A program made the position numbers and the translations under genes. A stretch of 64,000 nt of DNA from Streptomyces tailanensis (GTDB lineage: Bacteria > Actinomycetota > Actinomycetes > Streptomycetales > Streptomycetaceae), in assembly GCF_008386495.1 (NCBI RefSeq), contig NZ_VTHJ01000046.1, positions 1 through 64,000 of the forward strand, written 5' to 3'. The notes under the pieces are model-generated. The model had not been told where the DNA came from, did no database searches, and worked only from the letters and a program-made list of their open reading frames with translations. Shown here piece after piece: positions 10,898 to 19,057 of this stretch (positions within the stretch are counted from its first letter, which is position 1; each line of letters begins with the position of its first letter).

Positions 10898-12232
10898 ATG
10901 ACCACGACGGGGGAAGACCGCACCGGGGCCGAGGCGGGGGAGAGGGCCGGGCCGTGGTGGTGGGAGCGGTGGCGGGGGGCGCTGCTGGACGGCGGGTTGG
11001 CGCTGGTGTCGGCGGTCGAGTGCGCGGTGCAGGGGGAGCGGTTCGCGGGCGAGGCCGGGTTGCCGGTGGGTGTGGGGGTCGTGTTCGGGGCCGTCGCCGG
11101 GTCGGTGTTGTTGGTGCGGCGGATGTGGCCCGTCGCCGTCGTTCTGGTCTTCGTCGCTGTCGCGCCTGCTCAGATGGGGTATCTGATGGGGCTCGTCGGG
11201 TTGTACACGCTGGCGGCGTCGGAGGCGCCGCGGCGGATCATCGGGGCGCTCTCGGGGATGGCGTTCGTCGGTGTGTTCATCGTGTGGTTCGTGCAGGCGA
11301 CGCAGAGCAAGGTGAGTGGGGACGCGGGGGTCGGTGGGGAGTGGTTCGCGCCGTTCGTGTCGTTGACGCTGGCCATAGGACTGACCGCGCCGCCGGTGTT
11401 GCTCGGGTTGTACGTGGGGGCGCGGCGGCGGTTGATGGAGAGTCTGCGGGAGCGGGCGGACTCGCTGGAGCGGGAGCTTCAGTTGCTCGCGGAGCGGGCG
11501 GAGGAGCGGGCGGAGTGGGCTCGAGGGGAGGAGCGGACCCGTATAGCGCGGGAGATGCATGACGTGGTCGCGCATCGGGTGAGCCTGATGGTTGTGCATG
11601 CCGCCGCGTTGCAGGCGGTGGCGCGGAAGGATCCGGAGAAGGCGGTGAAGAACGCGGCGCTTGTGGGGGACATGGGGCGGCAGGCGTTGACCGAGTTGCG
11701 GGAGATGCTCGGGGTGTTGCGGTCGGGGGAGGGGTTGTCGTCGGTGGTGCGGGCGGAGCCGGCGGGGGTGCCGTTGGCGGCGGTGGGGGCTGCTGCCGCT
11801 GCTGCGGCTTCGCGGGCGGAGGAGGAGTCGGGGGAGGGGCCTTGTCTGGCGGAGTTGGAGGAGTTGGTGGGGCAGTCGGCGGCTGCGGGGATGGTCGTCG
11901 AGTTGTCGGTGGAGGGGGAGGTGCGGGCGTATGCGGCTGATGTGGAGCAGACGGCGTACCGGGTGGTGCAGGAGGCGTTGACGAACGTGCACAAGCATGC
12001 GGCGGGGGCGAAGACGCATGTGCGGTTGGCGCATCGGGCGGCGGAGATCGCGATGCAGGTGGAGAACGGTCCGCCGCCGGAGCCGGGGGCGGCGGGGGCC
12101 GCGCGGTTGCCGAGCGGGGGGAACGGGTTGCTCGGTATGAAGGAGCGGGTGGCCGGGCTGGGTGGTGTGTTTGTGTCGGGGCCGACGGAGGCTGGGGGGT
12201 TTCGGGTGTCGGCGGTGATTCCGGCGGCGTAG
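10898..12232 (+). CDS. Orphan sensor histidine kinase (HisKA_3 type)
   Basis: This 444-residue two-component sensor has a membrane N-terminus (hydrophobic segments at about 50-72, 75-95, 100-120, 125-135 and 150-170), a coiled-coil linker rich in Glu/Arg, and a HisKA_3 dimerisation box EMHDVVAHRVSLM with phospho-acceptor His221. A HATPase_c domain follows (AYRVVQEALTNVHKHA and GGNGLLGMKERVAGLGG). This is the NarL/DesK-type kinase class, whose partner is usually a NarL-family regulator. No response regulator lies on either side, so it is an orphan here. The signal is unknown. Local codon use is extremely G-rich. Convergent repeats at 12322-12413 end the unit. Confidence 0.93.
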   Translation: MTTTGEDRTGAEAGERAGPWWWERWRGALLDGGLALVSAVECAVQGERFAGEAGLPVGVGVVFGAVAGSVLLVRRMWPVAVVLVFVAVAPAQMGYLMGLVGLYTLAASEAPRRIIGALSGMAFVGVFIVWFVQATQSKVSGDAGVGGEWFAPFVSLTLAIGLTAPPVLLGLYVGARRRLMESLRERADSLERELQLLAERAEERAEWARGEERTRIAREMHDVVAHRVSLMVVHAAALQAVARKDPEKAVKNAALVGDMGRQALTELREMLGVLRSGEGLSSVVRAEPAGVPLAAVGAAAAAAASRAEEESGEGPCLAELEELVGQSAAAGMVVELSVEGEVRAYAADVEQTAYRVVQEALTNVHKHAAGAKTHVRLAHRAAEIAMQVENGPPPEPGAAGAARLPSGGNGLLGMKERVAGLGGVFVSGPTEAGGFRVSAVIPAA

Positions 12233-12321
12233 CTCCGCTGTAGCCAAGGTTCGCGCGGCTTGTACGGCGCCCGGCGGCTGGTGCTGGGCGGGGGTGGGTT
12301 TCGCTTACCGGCGCTTGCCGG

Positions 12322-12413
12322 GTGCCGCTGGGCCCACCCTCCCCCACTCTCGACTTCGCTCAAGCGGGAGGGACCCCCATGAGCGGGAGGTACCCCCATC
12401 GCCCCAGCGGCAC
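12322..12413. repeat. REP-like element inside a long inverted repeat
   Basis: Arms GTGCCGCTGGG (12322-12332) and CCCAGCGGCAC (12403-12413) enclose an inverted copy of the module seen at 19-59 and 26469-26509. Inside, the segment AGCGGGAGGGACCCCCAT is tandemly duplicated with one change. It lies between the convergent histidine-kinase and SUKH-3 genes and could act as a bidirectional terminator. Confidence 0.75.
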
Positions 12414-12447
12414 GATTGCCCGCGGCTGCGTATGCGTATGGGCGTGC

Positions 12448-12942
12448 TCAGCCCGCTGTCAGCCGTACCGGGGCGTTGCCCGCGAGGAGGGTGGTGAGGG
12501 CGGCGTCGATGTGGGGGCCGAGGTACCAGTCGCCGGTGTGGTCGAGGGCGTAGGCGCGGCCGCTCGTGTCGATGGCGAGGAGGGCTCGGGTGGCCGTTTC
12601 GTGGCCGAGGGGGCAGACCTCGGTGTCGAGGGCGCGGCCGAGGTCGCCGAGGGTGCGGGCCATGTGGAGGCCGTGGAGGGGGTCGAGGTGGAGGTTGACG
12701 GGGGCGAGTTGGCGGCCGGGGCCCTGTGAGGTGAGGTGGAGGCCGCCGAATTCGGCCCAGGCCTCGACGGCCGCCGGGAAGACGGCGTGGCGGTGGCCTG
12801 CGGGCGAGGTGTGCTCGCGCAGGGTGTCGGCCCAGAATTCGGCCTGCTTTATGTCCCAGCGTCCGGGCTGCCAGCCGGCGGCGCGCAGGGCGGCGTCGAC
12901 GGGTACGGAGAAGCGCGTGGTCGAGGTGCGGTCGGTGTGCAT
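12448..12942 (-). CDS. SUKH-3-like immunity-type protein
   Basis: This 164-residue cytosolic protein resembles the SUKH-3 branch of the SUKH (SMI1/KNR4-like) superfamily, with features such as ALRAAGWQPGR, EFGGLHL and DTSGRAYALD. SUKH proteins often neutralise nucleic-acid-targeting toxins. The ATG at 12942 has AAAGGG just upstream. An in-frame ATG at 12984 would add 14 Pro/Thr-rich residues. It follows the YwqJ-type deaminase gene by about 160 nt on the same strand, which suggests a deaminase-immunity pair. No signal peptide is present. The family call comes from motif recollection and is good but not certain. The pairing is inferred from context. Confidence 0.75.
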   Translation of the reverse strand: MHTDRTSTTRFSVPVDAALRAAGWQPGRWDIKQAEFWADTLREHTSPAGHRHAVFPAAVEAWAEFGGLHLTSQGPGRQLAPVNLHLDPLHGLHMARTLGDLGRALDTEVCPLGHETATRALLAIDTSGRAYALDHTGDWYLGPHIDAALTTLLAGNAPVRLTAG

Positions 12943-13103
12943 CTGCCCTTTGTTCGTCGGGGGGTTCGTCGGTGGTGGGGACATCGGCCTACCAGGTGAT
13001 CCTGTGTGTCCGGGGTGGGTTTCGTGATTTCCGGGGTGTTCCTCCAGAGATGGCGCTTGGGGCTGTTCGGTTGCCCGGTGGGGGCTCGGTGGGGGATTGC
13101 CCG

Positions 13104-13604
13104 TCAGTTCTGCTGCGTCGGGTCCACGATGCGGACGCCGAAGTGGGAGCTGAGGGCGGTGCAGGCGCGGCAGGGGGTGGCGAAGCCGCCGTGGAGGGGG
13201 TCGCCGTCCTCGCGGATGTGGCGGGTGGTGAGTTTGGCCTGCTTGAGGACCTTGCGGGCCTCGCCGTTGGTCATGGGTCTGCGGGCGGCGCGCTTGCTGC
13301 GTCCGGCGTCGGCGGTGGTGATGTGCCGGGAGATGAGGATGGCCTCGGCGCAGCGGCCGGTGAAGCGGTCGCGTTGTGCGGTGGCGAGGGAGTCGAGGAA
13401 CTCCTGGACGAGGGGGTGCAGGGGCGGTGGGTGGTCGCCGCGGGCGGCGGTGCCGGTGAGGGTTTCGCCGCGTACGGAGAGGGCGGCGGCGACGGTGGGC
13501 AGGATGCCGTCGCGGCGGTGGAGGAGGGTGGGGGCATGCGGTTGTTCCGCGGTGCTCCAGCCGATACGGGGATCGCCCGAAGGTCCCGCCTGCGTCGTGC
13601 TCAT
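13104..13604 (-). CDS. YwqJ-related putative deaminase
   Basis: This 166-residue protein has the metal-binding pattern of the cytidine-deaminase-like fold: Cys85-Ala-Glu87 in GRCAEAILIS and Cys145-x-x-Cys148 in PCRACTAL, separated by a helical basic segment. This matches the YwqJ-type deaminases found in bacterial polymorphic toxin systems. It has no secretion signal or toxin-delivery domain, so it probably acts inside the cell. The ATG at 13604 is favoured because GGAGGGG (13614-13620) is 9 nt away. The ATG at 13613 would leave only 2 nt. It is transcribed toward the SUKH-3 gene and diverges from the WHH/SUKH gene across the palindrome at 13879. Substrate (nucleotide, RNA or DNA) is unknown. 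Confidence 0.78.
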   Translation of the reverse strand: MSTTQAGPSGDPRIGWSTAEQPHAPTLLHRRDGILPTVAAALSVRGETLTGTAARGDHPPPLHPLVQEFLDSLATAQRDRFTGRCAEAILISRHITTADAGRSKRAARRPMTNGEARKVLKQAKLTTRHIREDGDPLHGGFATPCRACTALSSHFGVRIVDPTQQN

Positions 13605-13878
13605 GATCGTCATCCCCTCCTGTTGCATCCCCCGTCAGCGGACACAGAGTGCCAAACGGTGTGGCGGGTGCGGAAGCTGGGGCTGTGCGACACGCCCGGG
13701 CTTCGGCACACGGTGAGGGTGATGTGACGGCTGGTCACGGAAGCGGAGGCCCGGTGACCGGTGTCGCCGTACCGCATAGGCTGTCGACAACCGCGATCCG
13801 TGCGGTTCCCGCGATCGAGGGCAGATCGAGAGCCGGTCGGGTGCGGGGGCAGGGCGGATCGGGGTGTGGGAACGGGGC

Positions 13879-13896
13879 GTGTACGAGGTCGTACAC
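13879..13896. promoter_or_regulatory. Perfect 18-bp palindrome in the divergent promoter region
   Basis: GTGTACGAGGTCGTACAC has 8-bp perfect arms and lies 84 bp upstream of the WHH/SUKH gene, within the 375-nt gap between the two divergent arms of the deaminase/SUKH island. It has operator form. No regulator gene is adjacent. The rest of the gap shows no coding sequence. Confidence 0.55.
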
Positions 13897-13979
13897 GGGC
13901 CTTTCCACAGCCAGTCACATAGAGACAGCAGTCAGACCGCCAGAACAGGTCACACAGAACGCCGCAGGGGGCTACCGCC

Positions 13980-14990
13980 ATGACGACAGGTCGGCTCGGG
14001 CAGCAAGCCGCGCCGCCGAACGCGGCCTACGCCGGGCAGGTCGTGCAGTTTCCGGACCCGGTCCGGGCCGCGCGTCATCCGAGGGGTGTCCGTGTTGACG
14101 CGCACGGCTATCCGGACTTCTCGCCCTATGCGCGTGCCGCGGCGGAGATCGCCGATCCTCCGGAGGGGTTCGGGGTGGACGAGCTGCGGTTGACGGACTA
14201 CGTGTCCGCGAACGCGGCGCTGGCGGCGACCGGGCACGAGTTGTGGGACACGATCCCGGCGGTGGCGACGCCGCACGGGTGGACGTGGCATCACGTGGCG
14301 GGCGGTCGGCGGCTGGAGCTGGTGCCGGTCGAGGTGAAGGCGCTGCTGCGGCATCACGGTGGGATCGCGACGGCGCGCGTGGACCAGAACAAGCGGGGCA
14401 CGCGGCCGTTGCAGGAGACCCGGCCGGCGCATTTCGGGTTGCCGAAGACGTCGGCGGTGGCGGTGACCGAGTCGCAGGTGCAAGGGGTTGAGGAGGATCT
14501 CGGGTACCGGCTGCCGGGCGCGTACCGGTCGTTCCTGAAGGCGGCCGGCGGTTGCGCTCCGGTGGGGGCGGCGCTGGACGCGGAGTTGGGGCTGCTGGTC
14601 GATCAGCCGTTCTTCACGGTGCGCGACGAGGCGGCCGTCAACGACCTGGTGTACGTCAACAAGTGCCTCCGCGACCATCTCACCAAGGACTATCTGGCGG
14701 TCGCGTTCGCGCAGGGCGGGCTGCTCGCGGTGAAGGTGAAGGGCGACCGGATCGGGTCGGTGTGGTTCTGCGCGTACGACGACGCCCGTGATGTCGATCC
14801 GTCGTGGCCTCCGGCCGAGCGGGTGGAGCGGTTGCTGGTCCCCGCCGGTGAGGACTTCGACACGTTTCTGTCCCGGCTGGCGGGCAATCCGCCGGAGTTG
14901 GAGACGGTGGCGAACCTGATGGTGGACGGTGGCTTCGCACGTGCCGTGCCGGTTGCCGCGGGCGCCGCGACGTCTTCGGTGGGGGAGTGA
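13980..14990 (+). CDS. WHH-type HNH nuclease domain fused to a SMI1/KNR4 (SUKH) domain
   Basis: This 336-residue protein has two parts. Residues about 35-150 resemble the WHH branch of HNH/EndoVII toxin nucleases: GYPDFSPYA, then Trp103-His104-His105 in GWTWHHVAGGRRLELVP and a downstream RHHGG. Residues about 165-325 form a SMI1/KNR4-like domain (ESQVQGVEEDLGYRLPGAYRSF, then GGCAP). A toxin-type nuclease and an immunity-type module therefore share one chain. The ATG at 13980 follows a gap rich in regulatory repeats. The next gene starts 7 nt after its stop, so they form an operon. No signal peptide is seen. The SUKH call is firm. The WHH call rests on motif spacing. Whether the nuclease is active is untested. 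Confidence 0.78.
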   Translation: MTTGRLGQQAAPPNAAYAGQVVQFPDPVRAARHPRGVRVDAHGYPDFSPYARAAAEIADPPEGFGVDELRLTDYVSANAALAATGHELWDTIPAVATPHGWTWHHVAGGRRLELVPVEVKALLRHHGGIATARVDQNKRGTRPLQETRPAHFGLPKTSAVAVTESQVQGVEEDLGYRLPGAYRSFLKAAGGCAPVGAALDAELGLLVDQPFFTVRDEAAVNDLVYVNKCLRDHLTKDYLAVAFAQGGLLAVKVKGDRIGSVWFCAYDDARDVDPSWPPAERVERLLVPAGEDFDTFLSRLAGNPPELETVANLMVDGGFARAVPVAAGAATSSVGE

Positions 14991-14997
14991 GTTTTCG

Positions 14998-17961
14998 ATG
15001 GTGACGTTCGCTCAGGCGCAGGAGCGCGCCGAGGAGTGGATCAACGGGGAGCTGCCCGCGTACCAGCATCGTGAGGTGCGGGTGCGGGAGTTCGAACTCG
15101 GGTTCGTGGTGTGGGCGGAGGACCGTGCGGACGGTCCGCGCTCCGACGGCGGCGCGCAGCGGCTGGTCATCGCCCGGGACAGCGGGGAGGCCACGCTGTG
15201 GCCTGCGCTGCCGGTGGGTGAGGTGATCCGCCGTTACGAGGAGGAGTACGGCCGTACGGAGGCACCTCCGGAGGCCGCGCCTCCGGCGCCTCCGGCGCGG
15301 GTGGATCTGAACCAGACGTCGTTCCTGCTGACGCCGCCGGAGTGGTTGCAGGACGCGGCGGACAAGCTGGGGATTCCGGATCGCCGGTCGGGGTCGGGGT
15401 CCGGGTCGGGGTCGGGGGCGGGTGCGTCCGATGGCGCCGGGGCCCGTCCGGCCGCGGCCGCTGCCGCGGATTCCTTGGGTGGCCCGGGTGGCCCGGGTGC
15501 CAATGGGGTGTCCGGGGGTGCCGGGGCGATGCACGAGACAATGCCGGGTCCGGGTCCGGCGACCCCGCCCGGACCCATGACGCCCGGTACACCCGGTGCG
15601 CCCGGTGCGCCCGGTACGCCCGTCACTCCGGCCGACGCGACGCCGTGGCCGGCCGCCGCGGCGGCGGACGACGACGTGCGGGACGCGGTGCCGCCCAGGG
15701 ACATCGGCGAGCCGCACGACGCGGTGCCGGGTGTGCCCGCCGGGGCGACTCCGTGGGCCGGTACGGACACCAACGCCGAGGCGGAGGACGACCGTTCGGT
15801 ACCGCTGCCGCAGACGGTGTTCGCGCCGCCGCTGTCCGTGGACGAGGAGCGCGACACCCCGCCGCCGACCGCGGCGCCGGACGCCAAGACCGCGCTGATT
15901 TCCGGGGGCAGCCAGCTTCCGCGTACGACGGTGGCTCCCGCGGTGGGCGGTCCTGGCCCGGGTCCCGACCAGGGAGCGCCGGGCGGGCCTTCGCAGCAGC
16001 AGCCGCACGGGCCGGGCACTCCGCCGCCGGGTGCGCCTTCGTACGGGTACCCGCAGGGGCCCGGTGGGCCGCACGGGCAGCCGGGTACTCCGCCGCCGGG
16101 CGCGTCTTCGTACGGCTATCCGCAGGGTGCGGGTGGCCCGCAGGGGTCCGGTCCCGGTACGCCGCCGGGTCGTCCGCTCGCGCCCAACGCCGGTGACATC
16201 GCCGACGCCGCCACCAGCAAGGCGGCGCCGCCTCCGCGTCGGGGCGGCCGGAGCGGTGGTCCCGGTACGCCGCCGCCTCCGGCTCCGCCGGGTACTCCCG
16301 GTACGCCGGGCGCGCGTCCGGGCGGTACGCCCGCGCCGCAGTCCGGGCCCGGTGCTCCGGGGACCCCGGCGGGTGGTTACGTGCCTACGCAGCTGGTTTC
16401 GGCGCTCGGCCCGGACGGGCCGGAGGGCCTGGCCGGCGGGCCGGGTACGCCCGCTCCCGGTCAGCCCGGCGCTCCCGGTGTCCCGGGTGCTCCTGGTGCG
16501 CCGAATCCGCCCGGGGGTACGCCTGCGGGTGGTATGCACCATGCGGCGACCATGTTGGCCGGTCCCGCGGTGGGCGGCCCGGGCGCGCCGCTGCCGCCGG
16601 GGCCTCCTGGGGCTCCGGGTCAGCCGCCCGCTCCCCCCGGTCCTCCGGGCGCGCCGGGTGCTCCTGGCGCGCCGCATCGGCCCGGGGGTACGCCTGCGGG
16701 TGGTGTGCATCACGAGGCGACCATGTTGGCCGGTCCCGCGGTGGGCGGCCCGGGTGCGCCCGGCGCTCCTGGGCAGCCGGGGACACCGCCGGGTGCCCCC
16801 GGTCCCGTACACCACGCCGAGACGATGCTGGCCGGGCCTCCGGTCGGCGGCCCCGGCGCGCCCGGTGCCCCGCAGCCGCCCGGCCCGCCGGGGATGCCGC
16901 CGGGTGCTCCGCAGGGGATGCGGGGCCAGCCGCCGGTGGGGATGGGGGCGCCTCCCGCGTACGGCTACCCGCAGCCGCCCGCCGGTCAGCCGACCGTCGG
17001 CCCGGGCTACCAGGCCGTACTGCGCTATCGCGCGCCCGACGGCTCCGAGCAGCAGGTGATCCGGCGGTCCGCGCCGGGTACGCCGCACCCGGAGTGGCAG
17101 ATCTTCCATGAGCTGCGCGGCATGAACATTCCGCCGGAGGCGGTTCTCGAACTGCACACGGAGCTGGAGTCGTGCGAGCTGCCGGGTGCGTACTGTGCGC
17201 GGATGATTCGCGAGCAGTGGCCGAACGCGCGCATCACGTCCATCGCCCCGTACGGCAAGGACCACGCGAGCCGGCAGCAGGGTATGGCTCAACTCCTCGC
17301 GCATCAGGGTGAGTTGCACCAGGTGGCGGACGGTCCGGCGCGGCCCGCGCCGGTGCGTGCGCCGTTGGTGCCGGTGCAGCCGGCGCCGCCGATTCCGCCG
17401 GAGGCGATCGGGCAGGAGCTGGCGGCGGTGTTCGGGCCGGGGGTGTTCCGGTTCGACCAGCAGGCGGTGTCGCGGCAGGGTGTTCCGCCGATCGTGGCGC
17501 ACACGCTGGTCGTGGCTGGGCTGCCGGTGGACATGGGGCCGTTCTTCTGGGCGCAGGCCCAGCCGGGCCGTCCGGTGCCGACGCTGGCGGAGCTGGCGCA
17601 GGAGCGGGGTGTGCAGCCGGGGGCCGACGCGGGCTCGTACCTCGTCATGGGCAGCGACTTCGGCAAGGCGCTGTGTGTGCAGTACGGCACGGCGAACATC
17701 GTGGCCGTACCCGTGGAGGCGGGGCCGGGCGGTGCGCCCGTACCTCCGCAGTTCGTGAACACGGGCCTGCCCGAGTTCGCGCGCTGCCTGGCTCTGCTGG
17801 GCCGGATGTGGCGGCTTCGCTTCGGTCTGAACCAGGAGCAGGCGGGCCGCTGGACCGTCGATTTCCAGGCCCAGCTCGCCGCCCTAGACCCGGCGGCGCT
17901 GGCGTCGCCGGAGAGCTGGTGGTCGGTGCTGCTGGAGCAGATGTGGGACGGATTGCTGTGA
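14998..17961 (+). CDS. YrhB/Imm35-like, nucleic-acid deaminase and SUKH-4 composite with Gly/Pro linker
   Basis: This 987-residue protein is modular. Residues 1-85 resemble the YrhB (Imm35) immunity fold. Residues about 95-665 are low-complexity Gly/Pro/Ala with repeated GTPPPGA-type units. Residues about 668-765 look like a nucleotide/nucleic-acid deaminase, with His697-Pro-Glu699 in PHPEWQIFHEL and Cys726-x6-Cys733 in ESCELPGAYCARMI. Residues about 800-987 match SUKH-4 (FGPGVFRFDQ, VAGLPVDMGPFF, YLVMGSDFGKALCV, NTGLPEFARCL). The ATG at 14998 has GGGGGAG upstream. It is 7 nt after the WHH/SUKH gene and ends at a strong terminator. The widened Cys-x6-Cys spacing differs from the usual Cys-x2-Cys. 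No export signal is present. Function as defence, housekeeping or toxin is unknown. Confidence 0.8.
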   Translation: MVTFAQAQERAEEWINGELPAYQHREVRVREFELGFVVWAEDRADGPRSDGGAQRLVIARDSGEATLWPALPVGEVIRRYEEEYGRTEAPPEAAPPAPPARVDLNQTSFLLTPPEWLQDAADKLGIPDRRSGSGSGSGSGAGASDGAGARPAAAAAADSLGGPGGPGANGVSGGAGAMHETMPGPGPATPPGPMTPGTPGAPGAPGTPVTPADATPWPAAAAADDDVRDAVPPRDIGEPHDAVPGVPAGATPWAGTDTNAEAEDDRSVPLPQTVFAPPLSVDEERDTPPPTAAPDAKTALISGGSQLPRTTVAPAVGGPGPGPDQGAPGGPSQQQPHGPGTPPPGAPSYGYPQGPGGPHGQPGTPPPGASSYGYPQGAGGPQGSGPGTPPGRPLAPNAGDIADAATSKAAPPPRRGGRSGGPGTPPPPAPPGTPGTPGARPGGTPAPQSGPGAPGTPAGGYVPTQLVSALGPDGPEGLAGGPGTPAPGQPGAPGVPGAPGAPNPPGGTPAGGMHHAATMLAGPAVGGPGAPLPPGPPGAPGQPPAPPGPPGAPGAPGAPHRPGGTPAGGVHHEATMLAGPAVGGPGAPGAPGQPGTPPGAPGPVHHAETMLAGPPVGGPGAPGAPQPPGPPGMPPGAPQGMRGQPPVGMGAPPAYGYPQPPAGQPTVGPGYQAVLRYRAPDGSEQQVIRRSAPGTPHPEWQIFHELRGMNIPPEAVLELHTELESCELPGAYCARMIREQWPNARITSIAPYGKDHASRQQGMAQLLAHQGELHQVADGPARPAPVRAPLVPVQPAPPIPPEAIGQELAAVFGPGVFRFDQQAVSRQGVPPIVAHTLVVAGLPVDMGPFFWAQAQPGRPVPTLAELAQERGVQPGADAGSYLVMGSDFGKALCVQYGTANIVAVPVEAGPGGAPVPPQFVNTGLPEFARCLALLGRMWRLRFGLNQEQAGRWTVDFQAQLAALDPAALASPESWWSVLLEQMWDGLL

Positions 17962-18001
17962 GGCGCGGCCGTCGTCGCTGACGGTGGTGTGGGAAGGCAA
18001 C

Positions 18002-18039
18002 AGGGACTGGGCCCGGTCGTAGAACCGGGCCCAGTCCCT
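18002..18039 (+). terminator. Strong intrinsic terminator of the island operon
   Basis: AGGGACTGGGCCCGGT (18002-18017) pairs perfectly with ACCGGGCCCAGTCCCT (18024-18039) across a 6-nt loop and is followed by TTCTCTGTTCTTGTT. It closes the WHH/SUKH-deaminase/SUKH-4 operon. Confidence 0.93.
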
Positions 18040-18117
18040 TTCTCTGTTCTTGTTGCCCATGGCCTCGTACGGAGTGTCGCGTTATGAACACTTCTGTCCG
18101 ATACATCAAGATGTGCG

Positions 18118-18133
18118 CGAAATCATCATTTCG
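18118..18133 (+). promoter_or_regulatory. Short palindrome ahead of the coiled-coil gene
   Basis: CGAAATCATCATTTCG has 6-bp perfect arms and lies 26 bp before the start codon. It is AT-rich against its surroundings and could be an operator or an mRNA hairpin. The role is not known. Confidence 0.35.
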
Positions 18134-18159
18134 TGTGCGTCCGGCGGAGAGGGTCCAGC

Positions 18160-19056
18160 ATGAGCAGCGCACCGACGGCGCCCCCCGGTTTCGACTCCGA
18201 CTTCGACGTCGTACGGCGTGGTTACCGCCCCGACCAGGTCTACGCCTGCGCGGTGGCGCTCTCGCAGGACCGTGACGCCGCCTGGGAGCGGGCCGCCCGG
18301 CTGACCGTGCTGGCCAAGGACATGGCCGCGGAACTGGCCCGGCTGCGCGAGACGGTCGCCGGGCTGCCCCCGCAGACGTACGAGGCGCTCGGCGGCCGGG
18401 CCCGCGAGCTGTTCGAACTCGGGGTCGAGGAGGCCGGGGCGGTGCGCGAGGGCGGGCGCGAGGAGGCCCGGCGGATCGTCGAGGAGGCGGCGGAGGCCGG
18501 GCGGCGGATGCTTCAGGCCGCGCAGGCGTACGCCGACGAGGTGCGCGGCGAGGCCGACGAGCGGGCCCGGCACCGGTTGCTGGCCGCCCAGGCCGAGGCC
18601 GACGACCTGCGGATCGGCGCGCGGCGCGCGGTGAAGGAGGGCCGGGGTGAGGCCCTGGCCGCGCTGCGGGAGGTACGGGAGCGCACCGAGGGGATGCTCG
18701 CCGAGCTGGACAGGGAGTACGCCGAGCGTGTCGCCGACATCGAGCGCGACATCGCCGGGCGCGAGGCCCTGTTCGAGGCCCACTACGCGGAACGCGTCGC
18801 CCACGCCCAGGCCGCCGTCGCCGAGGCGGAACGCGTCCTCGCCGACTCCGCGGGATCCGCGGCACAGATCCAGGCCGAGGCCGAGGCCCGCGCCTGCGAA
18901 CTGATCGCGGAGGCCCGCATGTGCGAGGAACGCCTCATGCGCGAGACCGAACGGATCCTGCGCGAACACGGGGACCGCTCGGACGAGTTGCAGGCCCAGA
19001 TGGACTGTGTACGCGCGAGCCTGTCGGCACTGACGGGCAACGCTCCGGGCGAGTAG
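18160..19056 (+). CDS. DivIVA-like coiled-coil protein
   Basis: This 298-residue protein begins with GFDSDFDVVRRGYRPDQV, which resembles the DivIVA N-terminal motif in which a Gly-Tyr/Phe pair helps membrane association. From about residue 45 it is almost continuously helical and rich in Glu, Ala and Arg in heptad patterns, so a long coiled coil is expected. Similar Streptomyces proteins are often labelled cellulose-binding protein without good evidence. The ATG at 18160 has GGAGAGGG upstream. An open frame extends nine codons further but lacks a ribosome-binding site. It is monocistronic, with a terminator before it. A scaffold role at poles or septa is possible but unproven. Confidence 0.8.
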   Translation: MSSAPTAPPGFDSDFDVVRRGYRPDQVYACAVALSQDRDAAWERAARLTVLAKDMAAELARLRETVAGLPPQTYEALGGRARELFELGVEEAGAVREGGREEARRIVEEAAEAGRRMLQAAQAYADEVRGEADERARHRLLAAQAEADDLRIGARRAVKEGRGEALAALREVRERTEGMLAELDREYAERVADIERDIAGREALFEAHYAERVAHAQAAVAEAERVLADSAGSAAQIQAEAEARACELIAEARMCEERLMRETERILREHGDRSDELQAQMDCVRASLSALTGNAPGE

Positions 19057-19057
19057 C

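Noticed and set aside
10478..12247. A long minus-strand frame across the histidine kinase gene.
   Set aside because: Its composition is His/Arg/Pro-rich; the plus frame is a full kinase.
14680..17502. A 940-codon open frame on the minus strand opposite the deaminase/SUKH-4 gene.
   Set aside because: It is Arg/Pro-rich with no domain and is the shadow of a GC-biased gene; the plus strand has four recognisable domains.
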